Origin: Bacteroidaceae bacterium
Lineage (GTDB): Bacteria; Bacteroidota; Bacteroidia; Bacteroidales; Bacteroidaceae
NCBI GenBank assembly: GCA_017469525.1
Contig: JAFUGG010000013.1
Coordinates: 186,001 to 250,000, forward strand
Length of the DNA stretch: 64,000 nucleotides
Direction of reading: 5' to 3'
Part shown: positions 29,092 to 37,699 of the stretch, one piece after another
Layout of the letters: each line of letters begins with the position of its first letter
Numbering within the stretch: position 1 is the stretch's first letter
Made by a program: the position numbers and the translations under genes
Notes under the pieces: model-generated
Database searches by the model: none
The model's input: the letters and a program-made list of their open reading frames with translations, nothing else
What the model was told of the DNA's origin: nothing

Positions 29092-29454
29092 TTATTCATG
29101 GCAGAGTTCTGTGATATGTTGTACTACTTCATTGACTTTGATGCCAAGCTTTTGCATTTGTGCAACAACATCGGGCAGTGTTTCTTGGAAGAAAGTCTCG
29201 CAAAGACTCGTGCGGATGCTTTCCTTAGCGCCTTGGCTGACGAAGTAGCCCATGCCACGCTTGCTCTCGATGATGCCCCTCTGGCTAAGCCATTCGTAAG
29301 AGCGGGCAACGGTGTTTGCATTCACCTCCACCTCGGCAGCATATTCACGCACGCTTGGCAGTCGCTCGCCTTCGGGATAAGTGCCTCCAAGTATCTCGTA
29401 GCAGATATGTTCTGCTATTTGGAGGAAGATTGGTTTATTGTTCTTGAAGTCCAT
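29092..29454 (-). CDS. Short GntR-family (YtrA-like) regulator
   Basis: 120 residues from ATG 29452-29454, two bases after the permease stop, so translation is coupled. The winged helix spans residues 1-75 ('PIFLQIAEHICYEILGGTYP', 'LPSVREYAAEVEVNANTVAR', 'YEWLSQRGIIESKRGMGYFV'). A short helical tail replaces the effector domain, as in YtrA-type regulators, which normally control the ABC transporter beside them. A longer frame to 29565 is out-of-frame permease sequence. Likely an autoregulator of this operon. Confidence 0.9.
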   Translation of the reverse strand: MDFKNNKPIFLQIAEHICYEILGGTYPEGERLPSVREYAAEVEVNANTVARSYEWLSQRGIIESKRGMGYFVSQGAKESIRTSLCETFFQETLPDVVAQMQKLGIKVNEVVQHITELCHE

Positions 29455-29456
29455 AG

Positions 29457-30299
29457 TTACGGGTTGCGTTTGGTTGTCAGTTGTGCTCTTGTATAGAGGC
29501 GATAGGTAAGCAGCCAGATGCCGATATAGAGCAAGGCTGCGAAGATGTTCATGCCGACAATCCATGCCGTGGGATTCGTCCCTCTAATCCATTCGAGGAA
29601 GGCATTGGCGCGTTCGGGAGTGATGAAATGGGCGCCGAACATCAGCAGCAACAGCGGCACAAGGGTCTGCAGGAGGAAGTAGATGAAGAATGTCAAGGGA
29701 ATGTTGTAGCGGTACTTCCATGCGTTGACGAGACAGAAGCTACGGACGTAGCAACATGCCATCAGCCAGAAGAACGTAAATAGGCCTATTGCGTTGCCTC
29801 TGCTGAAATCAAAGTCCATTAGTTCCACATAACGGAAACTGTAGGCTGCTGCTGTGATTGAGCGTATTTCGCCATGAGGTATCGCAAGTCGGAAGAGGGC
29901 GTGAATCAGGTCGGCCATCGCGACGCCAACAAAATATATTATATTGACACCTACGACGATGACGACGGCGTGCCACAGGAAACGCTCCAGGTTTGTGGCC
30001 GGAAGCGTGAGCTCGCTGATACGGCCCTGCTTCGTGAGCAGGTTATGGAACATGTAGCCTGACGAGATGACCATATAGGCCATGCCTACCCAGGCGATAG
30101 CAATAGAAAAACCTTCGACGTAGTCATAGTCGGAGATGTGGAAGCTGTTCGTGAGCAATCCGTAGAGATAGTAAAGCACTACGGGCATACAAGTGACGGC
30201 CACCATGAGTAGAGCCGAACGTGTATAGAACTTGCTGTTGACGCTGAGGTCCCAGCGGGCAACGTTGAGGAAACGTTGGAAGTTAAATTTATTCAACAT
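29457..30299 (-). CDS. ABC-2-type permease-like membrane protein
   Basis: 280 residues with six hydrophobic segments ('SALLMVAVTCMPVVLYYLYG', 'FSIAIAWVGMAYMVI', 'WHAVVIVVGVNIIYFVGVAM', 'FTFFWLMACCYV', 'TFFIYFLLQTLVPLLLLMFG' and a C-terminal one). The N-terminus is cytoplasmic and basic. Together with the ATPase 148 bp upstream and the GntR regulator directly downstream it forms a YtrA-like export or signalling ABC system; the substrate is unknown. No residue motif identifies it further. Confidence 0.8.
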   Translation of the reverse strand: MLNKFNFQRFLNVARWDLSVNSKFYTRSALLMVAVTCMPVVLYYLYGLLTNSFHISDYDYVEGFSIAIAWVGMAYMVISSGYMFHNLLTKQGRISELTLPATNLERFLWHAVVIVVGVNIIYFVGVAMADLIHALFRLAIPHGEIRSITAAAYSFRYVELMDFDFSRGNAIGLFTFFWLMACCYVRSFCLVNAWKYRYNIPLTFFIYFLLQTLVPLLLLMFGAHFITPERANAFLEWIRGTNPTAWIVGMNIFAALLYIGIWLLTYRLYTRAQLTTKRNP

Positions 30300-30340
30300 G
30301 TCAATTTACTATTATTGCTTAACTTAATTGATTTTCTTAC

Positions 30341-30427
30341 CACGAATTACTCTAATTTCACGAATTGGCTGCGCCATTAATGACAAGCAATAATTCGTGT
30401 AATTCGTGTAATTCGTACAATTCGTAG
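30341..30427. repeat. 9-bp repeats (AATTCGTRN x4) with inverted partner
   Basis: Four tandem 9-bp units at 30392-30427, with inverted copies (CACGAATTA/CACGAATTG) at about 30341-30368. Transcribed, this would fold into a long imperfect hairpin between the ATPase and permease genes. Same unit as 19724-19750. Confidence 0.85.
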
Positions 30428-30447
30428 TTCCTTAAATAAATGGTCCC

Positions 30448-31152
30448 TTAAATATCTGGTTTTTGTTCGACTGTCTTGATGAACAATTCTTCCAAGTCAA
30501 TGGCTGTATCTTTCTCTACGAGTGGCTCGTTGAGGAGCACCTTGTTGCGGTCGATGATGCAGACGTGGTCGAGGAGACGCTCCACATCATGCACCTGGTG
30601 GGTAGAGATGATGACAGTCCTGTCGTCTGTCATGCTGTCGATGATGGCCTTGCGAAACTGGCTCTTGGAGAGGATGTCCAGTCCGTTGGTCGGTTCGTCC
30701 ATAAGCAGATAGCGTGTACAGGAGGCGATTGCAATGCTCATATATACCTTCTTCTTCTGTCCCATCGAGAGCTGTCCGAGGTTTACGTCGGAGGTCATAT
30801 CGAAATTCTGAAGCGTTTTCTCGAGCAAATCGCCGCTGAAACGTGGGTAGAAAGGCTTGACTGCTTTGACATAATTCAAGAGAGAGATAGGAGGCAGGTC
30901 GTACTCTTCTGGCACGAGGTACATTTCACTGAGCACTTCGGGACTGCGTAGTGTTGCAGATGTTCCGTCGATAGTGACTTCGCCCTTCTGCGGACGCAGC
31001 AAGCCCATCATCAGATATAATAATGTACTCTTACCCGTGCCGTTCTTGCCCAGCAGTCCATAGATGCCGCCTTTTGCAAACTCGAGTGCGAAGCCGTCCA
31101 GCACTTTCTGGTGGCTTTGATAACCGAATGTGACGTTGTTGATTGTAATCAT
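30448..31152 (-). CDS. ABC transporter ATP-binding protein
   Basis: 234 residues. Walker A 'GLLGKNGTGKSTLLY', signature 'LGQLSMGQKKKVYMS', Walker B 'YLLMDEPTNGLD' and the switch His in 'TVIISTHQVHDVE' are all present, so it should be active. First gene of the ATPase-permease-GntR-DUF2807 series. Promoter box at 31192-31199, leader ~35 nt. Confidence 0.95.
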   Translation of the reverse strand: MITINNVTFGYQSHQKVLDGFALEFAKGGIYGLLGKNGTGKSTLLYLMMGLLRPQKGEVTIDGTSATLRSPEVLSEMYLVPEEYDLPPISLLNYVKAVKPFYPRFSGDLLEKTLQNFDMTSDVNLGQLSMGQKKKVYMSIAIASCTRYLLMDEPTNGLDILSKSQFRKAIIDSMTDDRTVIISTHQVHDVERLLDHVCIIDRNKVLLNEPLVEKDTAIDLEELFIKTVEQKPDI

Positions 31153-31191
31153 AACTAATGTATTTTAGTGTAATAGTTGAATAGTACACCG

Positions 31192-31199
31192 CAAAGGTA
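31192..31199 (-). promoter_or_regulatory. -7 box TACCTTTG of the ABC operon
   Basis: The plus strand reads CAAAGGTA; leader ~35 nt. Confidence 0.7.
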
Positions 31200-31360
31200 T
31201 GATATTTTTATATTCCCTTCCAAATATATTGTGGATTTTAACATAATTTTAACACTCTGCAAAGGATTTGGGAGTTTAGATTAAGGATTAAGGAGTTGAA
31301 ATGGAATTGTCGATGAAAAGACAGGTATTTTGATTATTATTGCTGTCCGATAAAAACAGC

Positions 31361-31447
31361 TTTGGCAAAGAGTACTAATACTTTGGCTAAAGAATACTAA
31401 TACCTTGGCTAAAGAATACTAATACTTTGGCTAAAGAATTATTGCTG
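31361..31447. repeat. 22-bp tandem array F (4 units)
   Basis: Units start at 31361 (21 bp), 31382, 31404 and 31426. The core is TTTGGCTAAAGAATACTAAT, and each unit contains the small hairpin CTTT-ggct-AAAG. It lies between two minus-strand genes. Confidence 0.95.
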
Positions 31448-31623
31448 TTCGGAGAACCCCCTCCGTCTGTAGTCTTTCGTCTCTTCTAGACTTTAGGGGT
31501 TTCCGCCTGCGCCTGAGCACCAAAGGAGCGCAAGAAGCCCACTTTATCTGCTTTTCGTTAGGAAAGCAGATGGATAGGCACATAAATTGAGGTGAGAACG
31601 ATTTTCCCCGGACAGCAATAATT
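31438..31623. mobile_element. Possible MITE or IS remnant with 16-bp terminal inverted repeats
   Basis: AATTATTGCTGTTCGG (31438-31453) is matched, with one mismatch, by its reverse complement at 31608-31623. A further direct copy of TTATTATTGCTGTCCG lies at 31334-31349, on the other side of array F. The 154-bp interior codes for nothing and contains a hairpin (31546-31571). No target-site duplication was established. Confidence 0.4.
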
Positions 31624-31654
31624 GATTATAAACTAATTGTGCTACGTATGGAAA

Positions 31655-31684
31655 CAAAAAAAGCCGTCCTGTTTTAAAGACGGC
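31655..31684 (-). terminator. Rho-independent terminator of glgB
   Basis: Stem GCCGTC (31663-31668) with GACGGC (31679-31684) around an AT-rich loop; on the minus strand it is followed by seven T (31656-31662). Confidence 0.85.
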
Positions 31685-31715
31685 ATAATAATAATATATA
31701 ATAATGTATTGCTCT

Positions 31716-33827
31716 CTAATCCTTCATTTTCCTGAGCACACAGGCTGTGCGGGTGGGCAGGTAGAGCTTGAGCCAACCTTTGTTGTCGCGAGCCAGATGG
31801 TGGTCATAGACGGTGTAGTGGATGAGTTTATCATCATTGAATCCATTGCCACCAAACTCGACCGCATCGGTGTTGAGGAGGTACTCGTAGGCACCTTGCT
31901 CCACCATGAAGCCATAGCCTGTGTAACTGTTGTTCGGGCTGAAATTGAAGAAGAAAAGCAGGTCTCCACGGCGAATTGCAAACACTTGGTCTCCATCGTT
32001 GTGCCAGATTTCTGTCACTGCCTGTTTCTCGAAGCTCTTGAACTTCTTGAGGAGCTTAATCATGGCCTGATCGAAGTCGCCCAGATAGTGATAGCAGAGT
32101 TCCTTATTATCGACAAGGTTCCATTGGCGACGTGCATACTTGTAGCTCCATCCGTTGCCTTCGCGAGGGAAGTCAACCCACTCGGGATGTCCGAACTCGT
32201 TGCCCATGAAGTTGAGATAGCCTCCATTGATGGTGCTCAAGGTAGCGAGGCGAATCATCTTGTGGAGGGCAATACCACGGTTCACGTTGGAGTTCTCGTC
32301 GCCTTTCTTGAAGTGCCAATACATGTCGCTGTCGATAAGACGGAAGATGATGGTCTTGTCGCCCACGAGTGCCTGGTCATGGCTTTCGCAATAGGAGATG
32401 GTCTTCTCGTCGCGGCGACGGTTGGTAAGTTCCCAAAGGATGCTGCTCGGTTTCCAGTCCTCGTCGCGCTGTTCCTTGATAATCTTTATCCAATAGTCGG
32501 GGATGTTCATTGCCAGACGATAGTTGAAGCCGTAGCCTCCATCCTTCATGGGGAGGGTAAGTCCCGGCATGCCGCTCACTTCCTCGGCTATGGTGATGGC
32601 ATTCTTGTTTACTGCATGAATGAGCTCGTTGGCAAGCGTCAGGTAGGTGATGGCGTCGCCGTCCTGATGACCATTATAATAGTCACCATAGTTCATAAAG
32701 CACTCGCCAAGACCGTGACTATAATAGAGCATTGACGTAACGCCATCGAAGCGGAAGCCGTCGAAGTGGAACTCCTCGAGCCAATACTTGCAATTGGAAA
32801 GTAGGAAATGTAGCACCTCGTTCTTGCCATAGTCGAAGCAGAGGCTGTTCCATGCGGGATGCTCGCGACGGTCGCCCTTATTAAAGTACTGGCAAGGATC
32901 ACCGGCAAAGTTAGCCAAGCCCTCCACCTCGTTCTTCACAGCATGACTATGCACGATGTCCATCACGACAGCTATGCCCATACTGTGGGCCTTATCGACA
33001 AGTGACTTCAGTTCGTCCGGCGTACCGAAGCGGCTGCTGGGAGCAAAGAAGCTGCTGACGTGATAGCCAAAGCTTCCATAGTAGGGATGCTCCTGTATGG
33101 CCATAATCTGGATGCAGTTGTATCCGTCGGCAGCGATACGCGGCAGGACGTTGTCGCGGAACTCAACATATGTGCCTACGCCTTCTTTGTCCTGTGCCAT
33201 ACCGATGTGGCACTCGTAGATGAGCAGAGGATTTGTGGTCGGACGGAACTTCTCGACATTCCACTGGTAAGCCTCCTCGGGGTTCCAAACTTGTGCGGAG
33301 AAGATATGTGTCTCCTCATCCTGCACGACGCGTGTAGCCCAAGCTGGGATACGTTCTCCCTGGCCGCCTTCCCAATGCACGATGAGTTTGTAGAGCGAAC
33401 CATGCTTGAAGGACTTGTTCTTAATCTTGATTTCCCAGCTGCCGTTGCCACCTTTGACGCGCTTCATGGCATAACGGGCGCTTTCCGTCCACTTGTTGAA
33501 GTCACCTACGACATAGATTTCCGTAGCATTGGGAGCCCACTCGCGCAGGACGTATCCGTCCTCAGTCTTGTGCAACCCAAAGTAGAGATAGCCACTGGCA
33601 AATTCGCTAAGATTGTTTGTACCGCCTGTGATTTCAGCCATCTTGCGTACTGCCTCATCATGACGTCCATTGATGGCATCGGCATATTCTGCCAATCCAT
33701 TGTCGTTCTTGATGAGTCTGAGTACGGCAGGAACCTGAGCAGCCTTTTCAACTTTCGCTTTCGTAGAAGACTTCTTCTTTGAGGCCTTCTTGGTTTCATT
33801 AGAAACCTGTGATTTTGTACGAGCCAT
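31716..33827 (-). CDS. glgB: 1,4-alpha-glucan branching enzyme, eukaryote-like GH13_8 type
   Basis: 703 residues, cytoplasmic. It makes alpha-1,6 branches in glycogen. A Lys-rich N-terminal extension (1-30) precedes a CBM48 domain ('YVLREWAPNATEIYVVGDFN'). The GH13 barrel has 'VVMDIVHSHAVKN', 'GFRFDGVTSMLYYSHG' (nucleophile Asp), 'TIAEEVSGMPG' (acid/base Glu) and 'CESHDQALVGDKT' (third Asp). The motif wording and the length match the plant/animal-like subfamily GH13_8, not the classical bacterial GH13_9, which is usual for Bacteroidetes. The MORN gene ends 59 bp upstream, so co-transcription is possible. A strong terminator follows. Confidence 0.95.
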   Translation of the reverse strand: MARTKSQVSNETKKASKKKSSTKAKVEKAAQVPAVLRLIKNDNGLAEYADAINGRHDEAVRKMAEITGGTNNLSEFASGYLYFGLHKTEDGYVLREWAPNATEIYVVGDFNKWTESARYAMKRVKGGNGSWEIKIKNKSFKHGSLYKLIVHWEGGQGERIPAWATRVVQDEETHIFSAQVWNPEEAYQWNVEKFRPTTNPLLIYECHIGMAQDKEGVGTYVEFRDNVLPRIAADGYNCIQIMAIQEHPYYGSFGYHVSSFFAPSSRFGTPDELKSLVDKAHSMGIAVVMDIVHSHAVKNEVEGLANFAGDPCQYFNKGDRREHPAWNSLCFDYGKNEVLHFLLSNCKYWLEEFHFDGFRFDGVTSMLYYSHGLGECFMNYGDYYNGHQDGDAITYLTLANELIHAVNKNAITIAEEVSGMPGLTLPMKDGGYGFNYRLAMNIPDYWIKIIKEQRDEDWKPSSILWELTNRRRDEKTISYCESHDQALVGDKTIIFRLIDSDMYWHFKKGDENSNVNRGIALHKMIRLATLSTINGGYLNFMGNEFGHPEWVDFPREGNGWSYKYARRQWNLVDNKELCYHYLGDFDQAMIKLLKKFKSFEKQAVTEIWHNDGDQVFAIRRGDLLFFFNFSPNNSYTGYGFMVEQGAYEYLLNTDAVEFGGNGFNDDKLIHYTVYDHHLARDNKGWLKLYLPTRTACVLRKMKD

Positions 33828-33886
33828 TACGGTATTTAGTATTTAATCATTGTGTCTCTTTTGACATTTGGGTTCTCCCTCGGATT

Positions 33887-35011
33887 TTACCATGTTCCCA
33901 CAGCAATCCCATTCTGATAGACAACCCTGCGTAGCAGCTGTCCGCTTTTGTCTTTCTCCACGAATTCACCTTCTTTTTTGTCATTGGAGAAGGTTCCTTC
34001 GTAGCGAATACCATCAGAATCCTCGAGGATGCCTTTGCCTTCCTTAAGTCCCTTACGAAACGTTCCTTTGAAACGAACGCCATCGGCTTGACGCAGGATG
34101 CCTTCACCGTCAAGCAGCCCGTCTGCCCAATGGCCATCGTATTCGTCGCCATTAGCCCAACGATACTTGCCCTGGCCGTGTTGCTTGTTGTGACGCCACT
34201 GACCCACATAGGACGCGCCAGTATGCCAGATGAACGTGCCCATACCGTCCTGCTCGCCGCTATTGAAATGTCCTACGTACCTGTCGCCGTTGGCAAAGGT
34301 GTAGATGCCTTCGCCGGTTCGCTGTCCATGCACATACTGTCCCTCGTAGCGATTGCCGTCGGCAAAGGAGAAGATGCCCTTGCCATGCTGCTGGTCATCT
34401 GCCCAGTCGCCTGTATAGGAGTCGCCTGTGGAATAAGTGAAAGAACCCTTGCCATGCTTATGATTTTCATGCCAAGAGCCTTCGTAGCGGTTGCCGTCCA
34501 TCCAGTCGAACACACCCTGACCTTCCTTCATGTCATTCTTCCACTGACCTTCATAGTAAGCACCACCCTGGGCATAGGTATATTTGCCTGTGCCTTCACG
34601 CTTGTCCTGCACCCAGCCGCCCACATATGTGTCGCCGTTATAATAGAACATTGTGCCAAGTCCCTGTTGGTAGTCGCGAAACCAAAGGCCCTCGTATCGG
34701 TTGTTGTTGGCAAAGTAATAAGTGCCTCTGCCGTGCTGCTGGTCTTGATACCATTCACCCTCATACTTCTCGCCGTCGGCAAACTGATAAACGCCCATAC
34801 CTTGACGCTTGCCCTTGACGTATTCGCCCTCGTGCCAATCGCCGTTAGGATAAACGGTCTTACCTTTTCCATAAGGTTTCCCCTTGAACATTTCGCCTTG
34901 GTATTCGCCACCGGCGGGGAAAGTATAATTGCCTATCTTTATCTGCTGGGCTTGAAGACCTAAGCAAAAAAGGCTGAATAATATATATATTGAGAAAGCA
35001 GAATGCTTCAT
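33887..35011 (-). CDS. Secreted MORN-repeat protein (14 repeats)
   Basis: 374 residues from ATG 35009-35011, giving a signal peptide ('FSIYILFSLFCLGLQAQ'). ATG 35018-35020 is close behind the predicted transcription start and also possible; the longer frame to 35113 lies upstream of the promoter. The mature chain is almost wholly 14 MORN repeats of 23 residues (x-Y-x-G-x-W...G-x-G-x-x-x-x-x-x-G), mirrored in the DNA as a ~69-bp periodicity. Bacterial MORN proteins form long beta-hairpin sheets and bind membranes or partners; no enzyme domain is attached here. The end 'VGTW' lacks a sorting tail. The role is unknown. Confidence 0.9.
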   Translation of the reverse strand: MKHSAFSIYILFSLFCLGLQAQQIKIGNYTFPAGGEYQGEMFKGKPYGKGKTVYPNGDWHEGEYVKGKRQGMGVYQFADGEKYEGEWYQDQQHGRGTYYFANNNRYEGLWFRDYQQGLGTMFYYNGDTYVGGWVQDKREGTGKYTYAQGGAYYEGQWKNDMKEGQGVFDWMDGNRYEGSWHENHKHGKGSFTYSTGDSYTGDWADDQQHGKGIFSFADGNRYEGQYVHGQRTGEGIYTFANGDRYVGHFNSGEQDGMGTFIWHTGASYVGQWRHNKQHGQGKYRWANGDEYDGHWADGLLDGEGILRQADGVRFKGTFRKGLKEGKGILEDSDGIRYEGTFSNDKKEGEFVEKDKSGQLLRRVVYQNGIAVGTW

Positions 35012-35032
35012 TATTGTCATAATATTTGCGCG

Positions 35033-35040
35033 CAAAGGTA
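35033..35040 (-). promoter_or_regulatory. -7 box TACCTTTG of the MORN gene
   Basis: The plus strand reads CAAAGGTA; leader 8-17 nt depending on the start codon. Confidence 0.65.
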
Positions 35041-35134
35041 CGACAATTATTTCAATCCTGCAAAACAAACGCAACGAAAAGCACTTAAAAAGTACTTTTT
35101 TGACACACGTCAAGAGAAGTACGGGAATCTCTAT

Positions 35135-36871
35135 TCAATCGAAAGTCAGGTGCAACTTGCTCACCAAATCGCCTACATCAGCGTTTTGATTCTTCAAGGC
35201 CTTCAGCATTTCCTGAGGGCTGTAGGACTTGGCAACCTCTTCTTCTTTTTCAAGTTGAGTCTCCAGAAGGAAGCCGTCGTTCCTGAGTTCTCTGCGCATG
35301 ATGGCAAGTATCTGAGGCATCTGGCTTTCCACTGTCTGCTGAACTTGCGGATTGCTGACTGCAAGCAGAGCTGTATTATCGTCATTGACTGTCGGCTGCA
35401 GACTCTTGAGACGCTTGGCAAGGGCAACGCTCTCGTGTGGCAAGGAATCGATAAAAGCATACCATGCCGCTGTCAGTCTCTCTGCATCAATAGGCAATGA
35501 CTCTCCCGTCCTCTCCGTCGCAGAGGAGACAGCCGAAGCCTCTTCTTCCTTCTTCCCTGCACCAAAGTGCTTGAACGAGACCTTGGGAAGCTTCTTTGTC
35601 GCGACAGACTCACCGGCTTGCTGTGGCTTGTCCTCTATGACGACAGGCTCGGTTTCAGCTTTAGGCACGTCAACTTTTACAACCGGTGCAGGCTGGACTG
35701 AAGGCTTGGTCTTGTCTTCTTTCTTGATGGGTTTTATCGTCTGGGCAGGGCTATGCCCGGAAGCGTCTGCGTTTTCAGGCTCTGCCGCTTGAGCGCTTTG
35801 GATGAGACATATCTCAACCTGTAGGCGTTTATTTCGACTTGTGCGATAAGCCTGGTCACAGTCATTGGTAAGTTTCAAGACTTTATAAACAAAGCGAATG
35901 GGACATCGCAATGCCTGTTCTTGATAACGGGTGCGCATCTTCTCGCTCATCTCAAGTAAGGGAAGCGTCACGGCATCCCGACTCACAAGCAGATTGCGCA
36001 TGTGTGTGGCAAGTCCTGCTATAAAGTTACCGCCATCGAAGCCTTTTTGTAGCACTTCGTTCAAGAGGAGCAAACACTCGGAAACCTTCCCCTCGAGGAA
36101 ATAGTCCACCAGTTTGAAGTAATACTCCTGATTGAGGACATTCAGGTTCTGACAGACGTTTTCATAGGTCAGATTACCTCCAGAGAAGCTTACCATTTGG
36201 TCGAAGATAGAGAGAGCATCTCTCATGCCTCCGTCCGCCTTTTCTGCGATAAGCGACAGAGCTTCGGGTTCTGCCGTGTAACCTTCTTTCTCGGCAACGT
36301 ACATCAGGTGGTCGATGGTGTTCTTTGTTGTCATCCGCTGGAAGTCATACACTTGGCAGCGGCTCAAGATGGTTGGCAGAATCTTATGTTTTTCGGTAGT
36401 ACAAAGGATAAAGATGACATAGGAAGGTGGTTCCTCCAGCGTCTTGAGGAAAGCATTGAAGGCCGATGACGAAAGCATGTGCACCTCGTCGATGATGAAC
36501 ACTTTATACTTGCCTGTCTGTGGCGGAATGAGCACTTGCTTACAGAGTTCACGGATATCGTCAACAGAGTTATTGCTGGCAGCGTCAAGCTCGTGAATGT
36601 TCATGCTACGCTGTTGGTCGAAGGCAAGACAGCTTTCGCACTTGCCACATGGTTCCCCACCCTCTTGAGAGTCGAAGCAGTTGATGGCTTTTGCGAAGAT
36701 GCGTGCACACGTGGTCTTACCCACGCCACGTGGTCCGCAGAAGAGATAGGCATGAGCCAACTTCCCGCTACTGATGGCATTCTTTAACGTTGTAGTCAAC
36801 GACCGCTGCCCCACAACGGAGTCAAAGTTGAGCGGACGATATTTGAGCGCAGAAACGACGTATTCTTCCAT
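35135..36871 (-). CDS. dnaX: DNA polymerase III subunits gamma and tau
   Basis: 578 residues from ATG 36869-36871. An earlier in-frame ATG (36892) lies upstream of the predicted transcription start and was rejected. This is the AAA+ clamp-loader subunit: 'ALKYRPLNFDSVVGQ', Walker A 'FCGPRGVGKTTCARIFA', zinc Cys cluster 'CGKCESC', Walker B 'IIDEVHMLSSSAFNAF' and sensor 1 'CTTEKHKILPTILSRCQ'. After ~residue 370 comes a Pro/Lys/Glu-rich linker and a short tau-like C-terminal domain. No frameshift signal for a separate gamma was noticed. Essential for replication; divergent from ftsB. Confidence 0.97.
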   Translation of the reverse strand: MEEYVVSALKYRPLNFDSVVGQRSLTTTLKNAISSGKLAHAYLFCGPRGVGKTTCARIFAKAINCFDSQEGGEPCGKCESCLAFDQQRSMNIHELDAASNNSVDDIRELCKQVLIPPQTGKYKVFIIDEVHMLSSSAFNAFLKTLEEPPSYVIFILCTTEKHKILPTILSRCQVYDFQRMTTKNTIDHLMYVAEKEGYTAEPEALSLIAEKADGGMRDALSIFDQMVSFSGGNLTYENVCQNLNVLNQEYYFKLVDYFLEGKVSECLLLLNEVLQKGFDGGNFIAGLATHMRNLLVSRDAVTLPLLEMSEKMRTRYQEQALRCPIRFVYKVLKLTNDCDQAYRTSRNKRLQVEICLIQSAQAAEPENADASGHSPAQTIKPIKKEDKTKPSVQPAPVVKVDVPKAETEPVVIEDKPQQAGESVATKKLPKVSFKHFGAGKKEEEASAVSSATERTGESLPIDAERLTAAWYAFIDSLPHESVALAKRLKSLQPTVNDDNTALLAVSNPQVQQTVESQMPQILAIMRRELRNDGFLLETQLEKEEEVAKSYSPQEMLKALKNQNADVGDLVSKLHLTFD

Positions 36872-36889
36872 TTGCTTAATAGATTTGTG

Positions 36890-36897
36890 CAAAGTTA
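36890..36897 (-). promoter_or_regulatory. -7 box TAACTTTG of dnaX
   Basis: The plus strand reads CAAAGTTA; leader ~15 nt. Confidence 0.65.
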
Positions 36898-36910
36898 CAA
36901 AATTATTTTG

Positions 36911-36935
36911 GATTTTGAATTATGAATTATGAATT
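36911..36935. repeat. Short 9-bp repeat (TTATGAATTA type)
   Basis: About 2.5 copies of GAATTATGA lie upstream of the ftsB promoter box, another example of the 9-bp low-complexity class. Confidence 0.7.
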
Positions 36936-36941
36936 ATTTCG

Positions 36942-36949
36942 TATCTTTG
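36942..36949 (+). promoter_or_regulatory. -7 box TATCTTTG of ftsB/divIC
   Basis: Consensus match; leader ~22 nt. Confidence 0.7.
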
Positions 36950-36975
36950 CAGAAAATTAAAACGACAGACATCTT

Positions 36976-37314
36976 ATGAGCAAAATACATTCCGCCTGGC
37001 TGTTCATGTGCAGGCACAAATATCTTCTTACGTTTCTTCTCATCGTCTTGATTATCGGTATTGTGGACGAAGACAGCTTCATGAACCGTCATCCGCGCCG
37101 TGTCCGCATCGACAACTTGAAGAAAGAGATTGCCAATTACAAGCAACAATTCACCGAGGCTGACCGGAAGATACAAGACTTGGAGAACAATCCGAAGGCT
37201 GTGGAGAAGATTGCTCGCGAACGCTATCACATGAAACGTGCCGACGAGGATGTCTTCGTCTTTGCCACTGAAGATGGAAATGGCGAGGAACCTGCTGAAA
37301 CTGAAGAAGAATGA
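36976..37314 (+). CDS. FtsB/DivIC-family septum formation initiator
   Basis: 112 residues: a short cytoplasmic N-terminus, one membrane helix ('YLLTFLLIVLIIGIV', ~16-31), a coiled coil ('IDNLKKEIANYKQQFTEADR', ~45-70) and the family's closing motif 'NNPKAVEKIARERYHMKRAD'. An acidic tail follows. It belongs to the FtsB/DivIC group that bridges divisome proteins. It overlaps the next gene by four bases (ATGA). Confidence 0.92.
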   Translation: MSKIHSAWLFMCRHKYLLTFLLIVLIIGIVDEDSFMNRHPRRVRIDNLKKEIANYKQQFTEADRKIQDLENNPKAVEKIARERYHMKRADEDVFVFATEDGNGEEPAETEEE

Positions 37315-37682
37315 AGGAGTTGACGCCACTACAGAACTGGTGCTTCCGCATTGGAGCGGTGATGATGCTCGTCGGAACAGCTGTTTACATAATGTATCCT
37401 ATGGTGGGGATGTACGTCTTCGGCATCGGGACTTTGATGTTTACGCTGATGCAAGTACAAGCTGAGTACATGGGACGGGAGATTACCATCATTCGCCTTC
37501 GTCGCCAGCAGCTGCTTGCCTGCTGCTGTTTCGTGCTTGCTATAGTGATGATGAGCATGCACAGACTTCAGTGGGGACCTTTCCGCAGACAGGAATGGGT
37601 TGTGGCCTTGACCATTGGCTGCGTGCTGGAACTCTACACGAGTTTCCGCATCCCGCAGGAAATAGAAAAAGTTGAAAATTGA
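37311..37682 (+). CDS. Small four-helix membrane protein, function unknown
   Basis: 123 residues with four predicted membrane helices ('IGAVMMLVGTAVYIMYPMVG', 'YVFGIGTLMFTLMQV', 'LLACCCFVLAIVMMSM', 'VVALTIGCVLELYTSF'). Conserved-looking loops 'REITIIRLRRQQ' and 'QWGPFRRQEW' lie between. It overlaps the ftsB/divIC-like gene by ATGA, so the two are translated together, which hints at an envelope or division role. No family was identified beyond a Bacteroidota conserved membrane protein. Confidence 0.8.
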   Translation: MKELTPLQNWCFRIGAVMMLVGTAVYIMYPMVGMYVFGIGTLMFTLMQVQAEYMGREITIIRLRRQQLLACCCFVLAIVMMSMHRLQWGPFRRQEWVVALTIGCVLELYTSFRIPQEIEKVEN

Positions 37683-37691
37683 AACTTTTTC
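37665..37691. terminator. Possible bidirectional terminator between convergent genes
   Basis: Inverted repeat GAAAAAGTT (37665-37673) with AACTTTTTC (37683-37691), AT-rich and flanked by T/A runs on both sides; it covers the end of the small membrane protein gene. Weak stem. Confidence 0.4.
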
Positions 37692-37699
37692 AACTTTTC

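Larger units (their letters stand above)
31153..31715. other. Intergenic region with 22-bp array, hairpin, and a TIR-bounded segment
   Basis: No credible gene. It holds the ABC operon promoter (31192-31199, minus), array F (31361-31447), a 186-bp segment bounded by 16-bp inverted repeats (31438-31623), a 10-bp hairpin at 31546-31571, and the glgB terminator (31655-31684). Confidence 0.7.

Noticed and set aside
29092-29565. The longer 157-residue form of the short GntR regulator
   Set aside because: The extra N-terminal part is out-of-frame permease sequence; the winged helix begins at the ATG at 29454, which is coupled to the permease stop.
35135-36871. A programmed frameshift in dnaX
   Set aside because: No slippery A-run with a following stem was seen in the part that codes for the gamma/tau junction.
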